In this document: piece by piece, positions 7,363 through 14,749 of the stretch
How the letters are laid out: every line of letters begins with the position of its first letter
How positions within the stretch are numbered: the stretch's first letter is position 1
DNA from: Provencibacterium sp.
GTDB taxonomy: Bacteria > Bacillota > Clostridia > Oscillospirales > Ruminococcaceae
NCBI GenBank assembly: GCA_022792175.1
Contig: JAAWAN010000017.1
Coordinates: 1 to 33,098, forward strand
Length of the DNA stretch: 33,098 bases
Reading direction: 5' to 3'
Program-made: the position numbers and the translations under genes
The notes under the pieces: model-generated
Databases searched by the model: none
Told to the model about the DNA's origin: nothing
Seen by the model: the letters and a program-made list of their open reading frames with translations, nothing else

Positions 7363-7986
7363 TCAGTCGATGAGCTTCGCATAAACCAGCCGGTCGCTCG
7401 CAATCACCCGGCGCAGCTCCTCGCGGCTGTTCATGGTAATCGAGCCGTTCGCATGCAAAACGCCGAGCAGCGCCTGTCCCTCCTGCTCCCGCAGGTTTTT
7501 AATCGAATCGCCCACCATCATTTTCGGGGCGGGAACGGTATAAAAGCCGAGCACCGATCCATCAAAGGTCAGGTTTTTTACGTCGTCCACATCGGTGAGC
7601 ATCGAATAGACGGCGTCCACCGTCAGATCGGTCGGGCAGACGGTTTTAAGGCCAAAATGGGAAAAGACATCCTTGCGCTCCGGGTCATAGATACGGGTGA
7701 TCACCCGGGGAACATGAAAAATCTCCTGCGCGAGCTGAGAGACCATAATGTTGACGTTGTCATCCTGCGAGAGGGCGGCCACCGCATCGCAGCCTAAAAT
7801 TCCGGCGCGCTGCAGAACCTCCTGGTCAATGGGGATTCCCTGTACGGTAAAGCCGCTGAAGCTGTCCTCCAGCTGGTCGAAGCTTGCCGCATCGGTATCC
7901 ACAATCGAAACATCGTGTCCCAAGCTGTCCAGATAGTTGGCCAGGTGGGAGCCAACCTTCCCGCAGCCTACGATCAGTACATTCAT
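7363..7986 (-). CDS. trkA: TrkA-type potassium uptake regulatory protein (proximal copy)
   Basis: Second RCK protein, 207 residues. It has the nucleotide-binding motif GCGKVGSHLAN near its start, the acidic VDTD that contacts ribose, and a TrkA-C domain over about the last 75 residues. A longer frame reaches 8073, but that part overlaps the promoter. The ATG at 7986 has AAGGA nine bases upstream and gives the standard start MNVLIVGCG. It is the first gene of the pair, behind its own promoter and a leader stem-loop. Sequence divergence from the other copy is large, so this is not a recent duplication. Confidence 0.9.
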   Translation of the reverse strand: MNVLIVGCGKVGSHLANYLDSLGHDVSIVDTDAASFDQLEDSFSGFTVQGIPIDQEVLQRAGILGCDAVAALSQDDNVNIMVSQLAQEIFHVPRVITRIYDPERKDVFSHFGLKTVCPTDLTVDAVYSMLTDVDDVKNLTFDGSVLGFYTVPAPKMMVGDSIKNLREQEGQALLGVLHANGSITMNSREELRRVIASDRLVYAKLID

Positions 7987-8005
7987 GCCGTCACATCCTT
8001 CTGCC

Positions 8006-8030
8006 GGAAAGAGGGAGGCGCCCTCTTTCC
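8006..8030 (-). other. Leader stem-loop of the trkA operon
   Basis: A perfect ten-bp stem (8006-8015 with 8021-8030) with a five-base loop sits in the short leader between the promoter and the ribosome-binding site. No T run follows, so it is not a terminator. The leader is far too short for the ydaO-type c-di-AMP riboswitch. It may influence translation or mRNA stability. Confidence 0.5.
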
Positions 8031-8044
8031 TCTTTGCTGCTCTT

Positions 8045-8073
8045 ATTATAATGCGCAGCACATAAAGCCGCAA
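8045..8073 (-). promoter_or_regulatory. Promoter of the trkA pair
   Basis: TTGCGG (8068-8073) and a perfect TATAAT (8045-8050) on the minus strand are 17 bases apart. The start would be near 8038, about 50 bases before the ATG. Confidence 0.65.
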
Positions 8074-8097
8074 GCCCCTGGAATTTTCCGGAGGCGC

Positions 8098-9063
8098 TCA
8101 GCCGTTCAGCAGTCCGCTGTCCTTTAAAAACTGCAGCTCCTTTTCCAGATGAACCTGCCCCGCTCCGTCATGCTCGTTAAAGGGATAGACGCAGATATGC
8201 TTCGGTGATTTTATCCGGTTATAGGAGGCAAAATAGCAGCGGGCCGGGCACACCTGGTCGGCCAGGGCAACGCTCGCCAGAACCGGGCAGCGGATATTCT
8301 CCGCCATATTCATCGTATCAAAATAGCTGAGCGTTTCATAAACGGTATCCACCCGGTCGGGATAGCGGCGCAGATAGTCGTTGACGCTGGAAAACGAGCC
8401 ATGCCGCCCCTCCACCCGCGCCTGCAGCTCGCTGCCGCTGGGCACGTTGGCCATCAGCAGTGCCGGCCGACGGTCGAGCGAGCAGACAGCCATCCCGAGC
8501 GCGCCGCCCTGGCTGACGCCCCGCACAGCCAGCCGCCGCGGGTCCACCTGCGGGAGGGCCTCGGCCATATCGAGCGCTTTCAGGCAGTCGATATAAACGG
8601 CGCGGTAGTAGTATTCCTCCTTGTGCAGCAGCCCCTTGGAGGTCACGTTGGAGACCATGCCGCTGTCCGAATAATGGGCGCAGTTGCCGGTAATGCCGCC
8701 CTGCTCCCGGCAGTCGACCGAGAGAACAGCCATGCCCAGCAGAACCCAGTGCATGAAATCGGAGGGGGCCCCCCGGCTGCCGCTGAACCCGTGAAAGTGG
8801 ATAAGGCAGGGCAGTTTCTCCTCCCCGGCAAACAGCGGACGGATAAACAGACCATGAATGCGCGTTTCATCAAATCCACGATAGGAGACATCATAGACCT
8901 CTACATAGCGCGAGGGATATGCCCGCCTCTTAACATCGGGCTGCAGCGCAGCCGCCCTCGCCTGCGCGATGCTCTCCTGCCAGAAGGCACCGAAATCCTC
9001 CCGCCGGGTCAGCGGCGGGAGATAGGCGGAGAGCTCCTCTATCTTTTTATCCAGATACTCCAT
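8098..9063 (-). CDS. AXE1-family acetyl esterase (cephalosporin-C deacetylase / acetyl xylan esterase)
   Basis: Alpha/beta-hydrolase of 321 residues that removes acetyl groups from acetylated sugars such as xylo-oligosaccharides, and often cephalosporin C. The catalytic triad is visible: Ser184 in GVSQGG, Asp269 in ALADQVCPA and His298 in NEHDGAG. An oxyanion-hole region LIHFHGFSGSRG and the family motif DCREQGG are present. No signal peptide, so it is cytosolic and would act on imported oligosaccharides. The frame opens at a GTG at 9087, but the ribosome-binding site AAAGGA lies inside that extension, so the ATG at 9063 is used. It stands alone between the ABC operon and trkA; no xylanase genes are nearby. 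Confidence 0.9.
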   Translation of the reverse strand: MEYLDKKIEELSAYLPPLTRREDFGAFWQESIAQARAAALQPDVKRRAYPSRYVEVYDVSYRGFDETRIHGLFIRPLFAGEEKLPCLIHFHGFSGSRGAPSDFMHWVLLGMAVLSVDCREQGGITGNCAHYSDSGMVSNVTSKGLLHKEEYYYRAVYIDCLKALDMAEALPQVDPRRLAVRGVSQGGALGMAVCSLDRRPALLMANVPSGSELQARVEGRHGSFSSVNDYLRRYPDRVDTVYETLSYFDTMNMAENIRCPVLASVALADQVCPARCYFASYNRIKSPKHICVYPFNEHDGAGQVHLEKELQFLKDSGLLNG

Positions 9064-9095
9064 CCTTTTTTCTTCCTTTCTGAACACACTTTACA

Positions 9096-9132
9096 GCGGC
9101 CCCATCCCCGGATCACCCGGGAACGGGACCGC
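9096..9132. other. Hairpin between ABC permease and esterase
   Basis: Outer arms 9096-9103 and 9125-9132 pair at seven of eight positions, and an inner five-bp stem (9107-9111 with 9117-9121) lies within. On the minus strand no clear T run follows; on the plus strand GTTGTTTTT does. It could end the ABC operon transcript weakly. No promoter for the esterase was recognised here. Confidence 0.35.
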
Positions 9133-9161
9133 CTGTTGTTTTTCACCCTCTGCGAGCCTTT

Positions 9162-10589
9162 TCATTCGTGCTTAATCGCTTCGAGCGCGCTGATTTTTAC
9201 CGCCCGGTTGGCCGGGTAGAAACCGGAAAGCAGACCGATGCAGACAGCGAAAATGAGCGCACCCGCCACCAGCCAGGGGGGGATAATCGAATACTGGGTG
9301 CCGCCGCCCATGCTCCAGCCATACATGCCGCCCATCATCATCCCGCCATTATTCGAGGCGCCGTTTAAAATGAGATTGAGCGCGAACGAGATGCCATAGC
9401 TGATGCCGACGCCCAAAAGCCCACCGAGCAGCCCGATGCAGCCCGCCTCCATCAAAAAGATGGTGCGGATGTTGCCGACCATGCAGCCGAGCACCTTCAT
9501 AATGCCGATTTCCCGCGTTCGCTCATAAATGGACATGACCATCGTATTGGTAATGCCCAGCGCGGCCACCAGCAGCGAGATGCCCGCAAGCCCCCCTAAA
9601 ATCAGCTGGATGGTGCGGGTGCTCTTCTGCATCTCCTCCCGCTGGGAGGAGAGCGAATAGGTCGAGTAGCCAAGATTCTTAATGGCCGCCTCCACCTGCT
9701 CCACCGTATCAATCGAGTCGGCCATGACATATACCTGATTGTAGCTGGACTCGCTGCCGGCGCGGATTTTGTTCTTTTTATAATACTCTTTTCTCAGCTC
9801 CTGCGCGCGGGAAACATCAATATACATGCAGCTGCGGGTGTTGAAGTCCCGGTCGACCATTCCCTCATCGTCCGTCTTTAAAATGCCGGTCACCTTCATC
9901 GGATAGGTGCCGTTGCCGGTGGGCACCTTCTCCACCCCGTCATAATACCGGCTGCTGTCCTGCTTGTTGATGTTGCAGAGCAGCCGGTCCTTCTGAAAGC
10001 TGATGAACGGGTCCTTGGTGCGCCCGTATTCATCCGGATAGGGGAAAACACTGTTGTTGCGCTTTCGTTTGGTATCGATAAACCGGTAGGCCGCCTGCGA
10101 GCCGGCGATGACGGCCGTTTTATACTCCGCCTTCGTCGGAAAGCGCCCGCTCTCGAGCGTAAAGCCTAAGGCCTCCATCGACTCCATATCAATGCCGATA
10201 ATGTTTCCTTGGTAGCGGTAGCGCTCATCTACATGCAGCACGACCTCCTCCCAGAGATACTCCATCGGCGTGGCGGCCCGCACATTCGGCAGCTGCTTAA
10301 AGCTTTTCACCGCATCATAATTGAGCTTGGGGGGATTGCTCATATCCTTGCCCATCGCCTGCAGTTTCTGGTAGGTCTCGTAGTCATAGCCTTCATAGAC
10401 GTTGATGAGCGTCAGGTTGCCCATCCCCTCGAGCATATCCGACTGCGCCTTGTCCATCCCGACGCCGAGCGACACCATGACAACAATCGCGCAGGTGCCG
10501 ATGACAACGCCGAAGGTGGTTAAAAAGGTGCGCATCTTGCGCCGCCAGAGGTTTCTCAGGCACATGGAGATTTTATCAGATATCTTCAT
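9162..10589 (-). CDS. MacB/FtsX-type ABC transporter permease with Met-rich loop
   Basis: Membrane subunit of an ABC system (475 residues). TM1 is near residues 18-42 (TFLTTFGVVIGTCAIVVMVSLG), followed by a large MacB-type extracellular domain to about residue 320, then three more helices carrying the FtsX core motif ERTREIGIMKVLGC. The short loop between the last two helices, predicted outside, contains NGGMMMGGMYGWSMGGG, a Met/Gly-rich insert. An in-frame GTG at 10598 is an alternative start; the ATG at 10589 has GAGG three bases and AAGAAGG twelve bases upstream. It overlaps the preceding gene by 14 bases. Such MacB-like systems use mechanotransmission rather than classical membrane translocation. 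The substrate is unknown. Confidence 0.9.
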   Translation of the reverse strand: MKISDKISMCLRNLWRRKMRTFLTTFGVVIGTCAIVVMVSLGVGMDKAQSDMLEGMGNLTLINVYEGYDYETYQKLQAMGKDMSNPPKLNYDAVKSFKQLPNVRAATPMEYLWEEVVLHVDERYRYQGNIIGIDMESMEALGFTLESGRFPTKAEYKTAVIAGSQAAYRFIDTKRKRNNSVFPYPDEYGRTKDPFISFQKDRLLCNINKQDSSRYYDGVEKVPTGNGTYPMKVTGILKTDDEGMVDRDFNTRSCMYIDVSRAQELRKEYYKKNKIRAGSESSYNQVYVMADSIDTVEQVEAAIKNLGYSTYSLSSQREEMQKSTRTIQLILGGLAGISLLVAALGITNTMVMSIYERTREIGIMKVLGCMVGNIRTIFLMEAGCIGLLGGLLGVGISYGISFALNLILNGASNNGGMMMGGMYGWSMGGGTQYSIIPPWLVAGALIFAVCIGLLSGFYPANRAVKISALEAIKHE

Positions 10590-12246
10590 CGTCCTCACCG
10601 GCCTTCTTCTTTCTGGCCCTGCGCACCAGCAGAATGACTACGACCGCTACAATCACCAGCCCGCCGCCCGAGCAGCCGAGGATGACCGGGTTTTTATACC
10701 AGGGGGCCGGCATCTCCATCCCCTCGCCGCCGACCGGCATGCCGTTTTCGTCAAGCTCCATGCCGCCCATGCCCATCATATCTCCTATGCCCATATCCAT
10801 TCCCATATCGGGCGATTCCTGAACGGTTACAGTGAAATCTTTGGTCAGGTCGTTGATGCGCACCTTCGGCTTGCCGCTGTCATCCTTGCCGACTGAGTCC
10901 TCATAGGTAACAATCGCCTGCAGGCTGTAGGTGCCCGCCTCGGCAAACTGCAGCGCCATTTCAATCTCCGCCTGGGTGGAGTGGGTGAGCGCGCCATGGT
11001 ATTCGGTGTTGCCGGAATTGACAAGCCCATCCCCCACAACGGTCAGCTGAACGTTGGAGGCATCATACTGGTGGTCCTTGTTGATGACCTTGACGGTGAC
11101 ATACCCATCCTCATTCGGGTAGAGCGAATCGGGCGGGACGATGCTTAAAATTTCAAAGCTCGAAATGCTGCCCTCGGTGCCGCTCGTGTCCTCCTCCTTT
11201 TCCTCCTCCTTCGGAATGGCGGAAATCGAAAGGATTTCTTCGCTCGAACCATCTTTATAGGTGTTGTCCACCTCATACTGATAGTCGAACTTCACCGTCA
11301 GCGAGAGGGATTCCGCTTTCAGCTCCTTCGAGCTTTTGAGGGTAAAGGTTTCGCTTGTAGACTGCCGCTTCGGTATCTTTATGTAGTGGCGCTTGTTGAC
11401 GCCGTTTTTAATCGCCACCCCGTCGGAAGGGGAGAGGGTCATTGAGACGTTTTCCATATCCTTCTTTTTGGAGTTGTTCATAAACTCAATCGTAACCTGA
11501 AATTCCTCCCCGGGGTTGACGGCCGGCGGGATGTTGAAACCGGTGACAATCATCTTCGGGGTGGTCAAAACCTCGGCGTCGCTGGTGTCGTTTGTAGAAG
11601 TGCCGCGGTTTCCGCTGTCGCTGGTGTCGTCATAGCCTGACCAGTCGTTGCGGCCGGCTTTATCTGTTTGATAATTTCTTGAAAGCTGGTCGGGCGCGTC
11701 GCCGTTATCATACTGCACGGTGATAGCCAGCGTCGCCCAGCCGGTGCTGTCATAATCCGCTACCTGAACGCTTTTGAGCTCATAGTCGATATAGACATTG
11801 CCCTTTTCATCCTTATAGGCCCCGCCGTAGTCATTGCAGCGAAACCTGCCGTCCGACCCGTTAATCGGCCGAAAATCTCCCTGGGCAGCCTCCCCGTTTT
11901 CGGTCGCAGGCCCGTTTAAAATAACGCTTTTAATATTTCCGCGTACATCTGCGGGATCATCCAGATTCAGCTTGCTCATATCCACCCGAAGTGAAATCCG
12001 GATATCGTAGGAATTCTGATATATAAGCTCGGAAAGGCCTACTGCTGTATCCTTATCATCAATATCCTTAAAAAAGCTGACGGTGGAGAGCTTTACATTT
12101 CCCGGCCCCTCTCTCGTTGAGCCTGCATCTGCCGCGTAGGCAAAAATCGTCCCGAAAATGCCCAGCAGCGTCCCGGCCAGAACAATGCCTGCCAGTGTCA
12201 GGGGAATGACCCTTTTAAAAATCTCCGAATTGCGAAAGCTTCTCAT
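10576..12246 (-). CDS. Membrane-anchored Ig-like (CARDB-like) protein with Met-rich stalk
   Basis: Extracytoplasmic partner of the ABC system, 556 residues. A signal segment (about 11-38, ending FAYAADA) is followed by an N-terminal domain, a Ser/Thr/Asp-rich linker (about 200-222) and two Ig-like modules resembling CARDB/COG1361 (about 226-350 and 362-475). A Met-rich stretch (about 479-512, repeated MGMDMGIG/MMGMGGM patterns) precedes a C-terminal transmembrane helix (about 519-542) and a basic then acidic tail. It overlaps the ATPase stop by ATGA and the permease start by 14 bases, so all three are translationally coupled. It may play the role of an adaptor comparable to MacA, but it has no MacA-type hairpin. 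No specific family function can be named. Confidence 0.8.
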   Translation of the reverse strand: MRSFRNSEIFKRVIPLTLAGIVLAGTLLGIFGTIFAYAADAGSTREGPGNVKLSTVSFFKDIDDKDTAVGLSELIYQNSYDIRISLRVDMSKLNLDDPADVRGNIKSVILNGPATENGEAAQGDFRPINGSDGRFRCNDYGGAYKDEKGNVYIDYELKSVQVADYDSTGWATLAITVQYDNGDAPDQLSRNYQTDKAGRNDWSGYDDTSDSGNRGTSTNDTSDAEVLTTPKMIVTGFNIPPAVNPGEEFQVTIEFMNNSKKKDMENVSMTLSPSDGVAIKNGVNKRHYIKIPKRQSTSETFTLKSSKELKAESLSLTVKFDYQYEVDNTYKDGSSEEILSISAIPKEEEKEEDTSGTEGSISSFEILSIVPPDSLYPNEDGYVTVKVINKDHQYDASNVQLTVVGDGLVNSGNTEYHGALTHSTQAEIEMALQFAEAGTYSLQAIVTYEDSVGKDDSGKPKVRINDLTKDFTVTVQESPDMGMDMGIGDMMGMGGMELDENGMPVGGEGMEMPAPWYKNPVILGCSGGGLVIVAVVVILLVRRARKKKAGEDDEDI

Positions 12247-13127
12247 CCTGCTTCTCCCACCCTTTCCTCTATCTCCTGCGCCCCGGCCGTCTCTGCGGCC
12301 GGCATATCCTGCTTTTGTAGCTCTTCCCCAGCTTCTTCGGCCGGTGTCTGCAAACTCTCCTGCTTCGCCGCTTCCCCGGCAGGCCCCGCGCCCGCCGCCT
12401 GCAGCTCCTTTTCATAGGGGGCATAGTCGGTGCGCTTGTTTTCGTTCATCCTGTCGGAAACAATGTTGCCGTCGATCAGCGTAACAATGCGGTCGGCAAA
12501 CTCAGCCAGCTCGCTGTCGTGGGTAACGAGCACCAGCGTCTGCTCGTGCTCGTGCGCCAGGCGCACCATCAGCTGCATGACCTCGATGGTCGTTTTGGTA
12601 TCGAGGTTGCCGGTCGGCTCATCGGCAAACACAATGGCCGGCTTGGCCACGAAAGCACGCGCAATGCCGACGCGCTGCTGCTGGCCGCCGGACATCTGGG
12701 TCGGCTTGTGCTTCATCCGCCCCTTGAGGCCGACGAGCTCCAAAAGCTCCTTCGCGCGCCGGTTGCGCTTTCGCCGGGAAACGCCCTTAAACATCAGCGG
12801 CATCGCCACATTTTCCAGCGCCGTTAAGGCCGGCAGAAGGTTATAGGACTGGAAGATAAACCCCAGGTTTTTCTGCCGGAATTTGGCGAGCTGCCGTTCA
12901 TTGAGCTTTGAAATATTGGTGCCGTTAATAAAAACCGCGCCCTTTGTCGGCTTTTCCAGCCCGGCCAGCTGGTTCAGAAAGGTACTCTTGCCCGAGCCGG
13001 AGGTCCCTAAGATACAGCAGATCTGTCCCGGCGGCACTTCGAGATTGATATTTTCCAGCGCAACCACCTTTTCCTTGCCCAGCCGGTAGACCTTGCGCAG
13101 GTTTTTTACCCTGATAATCGGCTCCAA
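12243..13127 (-). CDS. MacB/LolD-type ABC transporter ATP-binding protein
   Basis: Cytosolic ATPase of the three-gene ABC system, 294 residues. Walker A is GTSGSGKST at 41-49; the signature MSGGQQQRVGIARAF and Walker B IVFADEPTGNLD follow, all typical of the MacB/LolD/FtsE group. After the nucleotide-binding domain (about residue 225) there is an unusual extension of about 70 residues rich in Ala, Glu, Gln and Gly. The start is judged to be TTG at 13127: GGGGG lies seven bases upstream and the product begins at the usual position (LEPIIRVKNL). The frame upstream to 13166 has no ribosome-binding site. It is the promoter-proximal gene. Confidence 0.92.
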   Translation of the reverse strand: MEPIIRVKNLRKVYRLGKEKVVALENINLEVPPGQICCILGTSGSGKSTFLNQLAGLEKPTKGAVFINGTNISKLNERQLAKFRQKNLGFIFQSYNLLPALTALENVAMPLMFKGVSRRKRNRRAKELLELVGLKGRMKHKPTQMSGGQQQRVGIARAFVAKPAIVFADEPTGNLDTKTTIEVMQLMVRLAHEHEQTLVLVTHDSELAEFADRIVTLIDGNIVSDRMNENKRTDYAPYEKELQAAGAGPAGEAAKQESLQTPAEEAGEELQKQDMPAAETAGAQEIEERVGEAG

Positions 13128-13257
13128 CCTTTCACCCCCATGCCGGTTTATGCAGGCGCCTCTCAAAAAAGAACCGCCCGCCTTCCTGTTTATAGTAGTG
13201 CCCTGGCCGCTGCGTTTTGCTGCAGCAAAGGCAAATTATTTTCGTTTTTCCATATGC

Positions 13258-13278
13258 TGTATTATACGTATTAGTACA
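13258..13278. promoter_or_regulatory. Operator-like palindrome on the ABC operon start site
   Basis: Imperfect 21-base palindrome with outer arms TGTA and TACA and inner TA pairs (pattern TGTA-n-TA-n7-TA-n-TACA). It directly overlaps the predicted transcription start of the ABC operon (about 13276), a classic position for a repressor. The pattern is reminiscent of GntR/YtrA-type operators that control ABC genes in Firmicutes, but no regulator gene is present in the window. Confidence 0.45.
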
Positions 13279-13282
13279 GATA

Positions 13283-13311
13283 ATAATACCATACTCTTTC
13301 CTGCTTGTCAA
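13283..13311 (-). promoter_or_regulatory. Promoter of the ABC operon
   Basis: On the minus strand a perfect TTGACA (13306-13311) is separated by 17 bases from TATTAT (13283-13288), preceded by TGG (extended -10). The leader is about 150 bases long. Confidence 0.75.
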
Positions 13312-13385
13312 TCTTTTCGCGAAAGGTTCCCAGGGTAAGAGCATTTAAAAGGTGTACTTCAAACGCTATACCCTTGGAAAAGCTC

Positions 13386-13482
13386 CCGCCGCTCCGGCGG
13401 CAGGCCTCCTTTTCTTCCGGTCTCTGCCGGCAAAATCTCTCATAAAAAGCCCGCAGGCAGCCCTTTCCTCACAGCTGCCTGC
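13386..13482 (-). terminator. Terminator pair ending the tepA-DUF3006 operon
   Basis: A nine-bp perfect stem (13453-13461 with 13474-13482) just beyond the DUF3006 stop is followed on the minus strand by GGGCTTTTTATG, an intrinsic terminator. A second hairpin, 13386-13391 with 13395-13400, is followed by GAGCTTTTCC and may back it up. The sequence between this and the ABC promoter (13312-13385) holds nothing else recognisable. Confidence 0.7.
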
Positions 13483-13493
13483 AGATTTTTTCA

Positions 13494-13718
13494 TTATTCC
13501 AATAGACTCTCAAAGAGGGCGCGTGCCTTTTCGCGCCGCTCGGCGGTCTGCTGCCGGTCGATTTTCCAGCCCGTCTCCTCCAGAAGAAGCACATCCCCCT
13601 CCCGCGTGCCGCGGGGCAGCTCCACGCGGACAAAGTTGTGCATCCCCCCGTCCGGCCCCTCGCAGACGGCATATTCCCCCTCAAACCGGTCGACCGCGTA
13701 AAATCCCTGCATGGCCAT
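13494..13718 (-). CDS. DUF3006 domain protein
   Basis: A 74-residue protein of the DUF3006 type, recognised by the opening YAVDRFEGEYAVCE and the DG..HNFVRVELP segment, forming a small beta-rich fold. The function is unknown. It very often sits beside secreted or membrane MBL-fold hydrolases, as here, 15 bases after the MBL gene. GGAGG lies ten bases before the ATG. No signal peptide or membrane helix. It is the last gene of the long operon, directly before the terminator. Confidence 0.82.
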   Translation of the reverse strand: MAMQGFYAVDRFEGEYAVCEGPDGGMHNFVRVELPRGTREGDVLLLEETGWKIDRQQTAERREKARALFESLLE

Positions 13719-13733
13719 AATGGCAAAACCTCC

Positions 13734-14747
13734 TTAACTATTCCGCTCCACCTGCGCGCCGAGCGCCTGCCCATCGGTATAAAAGATGACTGTCCCATAC
13801 AGGTCGGTGCGCAGAATGGTGGAGCCGATTTTCTGCATCCGTTCTATGGCCTCCTTGTGCGGATGGCCATAGGAATTGCCCTCTCCGCAGGAGATGCCGA
13901 TATAGGCGGGCCGCACCGCCGAAAGAAAGGCGGCCGAGGAGGCGGTCGAGCTGCCATGATGCCCGGCAATCAGCACATTCGCCGGCTGCACCCGGCGGCT
14001 GTCCAGCATATCCTGCTCGGCTGTTTTCTCCGCATCCCCCGTCACCAGAAAGGAGACGGCGCCATAGTCCACCCGGGTGACCACCGAGGTGTTATTGAGG
14101 TCCTCATAGTCCTGTACAGGCCCCAGAATGCTCAGCTGCGCCTTTCCCAGCGGATACTTCGCGCCGGGCTTTGCCAGCGTTATCCGATAGCCCTTATCCG
14201 AAATGGCCGAGAGCAGGTCGGTGTAGCTTTTGGTGGTGGGGGTAATTTCCTCTGGCGTATCCGGCAGAATCACCCGGCCAATCGAAAACTCCTTCACCAC
14301 TTCATCCATCCCGCCGATGTGGTCGGCATGCATATGGGTGGCGATGAGATAATCCAGCCGCTCAAGGCCGAGACTTTTCAGATAAGGGCATATTCTCTCC
14401 TCATCGCCGCGGTTGCCCGCATCGATGAGCGCGCATTCCCCGTCCGGCGCGCGCAGAAGAACGCTCAGCGCCTGCCCGACATCGATCATGTGCAGCTCAA
14501 ACTGCCCTTCGGGCAGCTCCTGCGCTGTCCCGTCAGGAAAAAGCGGCTGCGGGGAGAGCTCCCCGTCGCCATACAGCTCGGCCAGGACCGCGGAAATCTG
14601 CTCGCCTCCCGGCAGCCTGGCCGTCCACTGCGGATTTATATGCAGCAGGTAAAGCCCGGCAAAGAGCAGCAGCGCCGCACCGCCTATCAGCCACTGGCGC
14701 GGGGTCTGCAGCTTTTTGCGCCTGCCGCGCGTTTTTCTTGCTGGCAT
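13734..14747 (-). CDS. ComEC/Rec2-related MBL-fold hydrolase, membrane-anchored
   Basis: Metallo-beta-lactamase-fold protein, 337 residues. A strongly basic N-terminus (RKTRGRRKK) and a single hydrophobic helix (about 19-37) place the rest outside the cell. The metal site is clear: THMHADHIGG near residues 135-144, the later GDAEK and AGHHGSS motifs, and a C-terminal domain as in the MBL part of the competence protein ComEC. Stand-alone relatives are regarded as possible extracellular nucleases or phosphodiesterases. It starts two bases after the ygiQ stop and is followed by DUF3006. The transmembrane channel part of ComEC is not encoded here, so it is not a complete DNA uptake protein. Confidence 0.9.
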   Translation of the reverse strand: MPARKTRGRRKKLQTPRQWLIGGAALLLFAGLYLLHINPQWTARLPGGEQISAVLAELYGDGELSPQPLFPDGTAQELPEGQFELHMIDVGQALSVLLRAPDGECALIDAGNRGDEERICPYLKSLGLERLDYLIATHMHADHIGGMDEVVKEFSIGRVILPDTPEEITPTTKSYTDLLSAISDKGYRITLAKPGAKYPLGKAQLSILGPVQDYEDLNNTSVVTRVDYGAVSFLVTGDAEKTAEQDMLDSRRVQPANVLIAGHHGSSTASSAAFLSAVRPAYIGISCGEGNSYGHPHKEAIERMQKIGSTILRTDLYGTVIFYTDGQALGAQVERNS

Positions 14748-14749
14748 TT

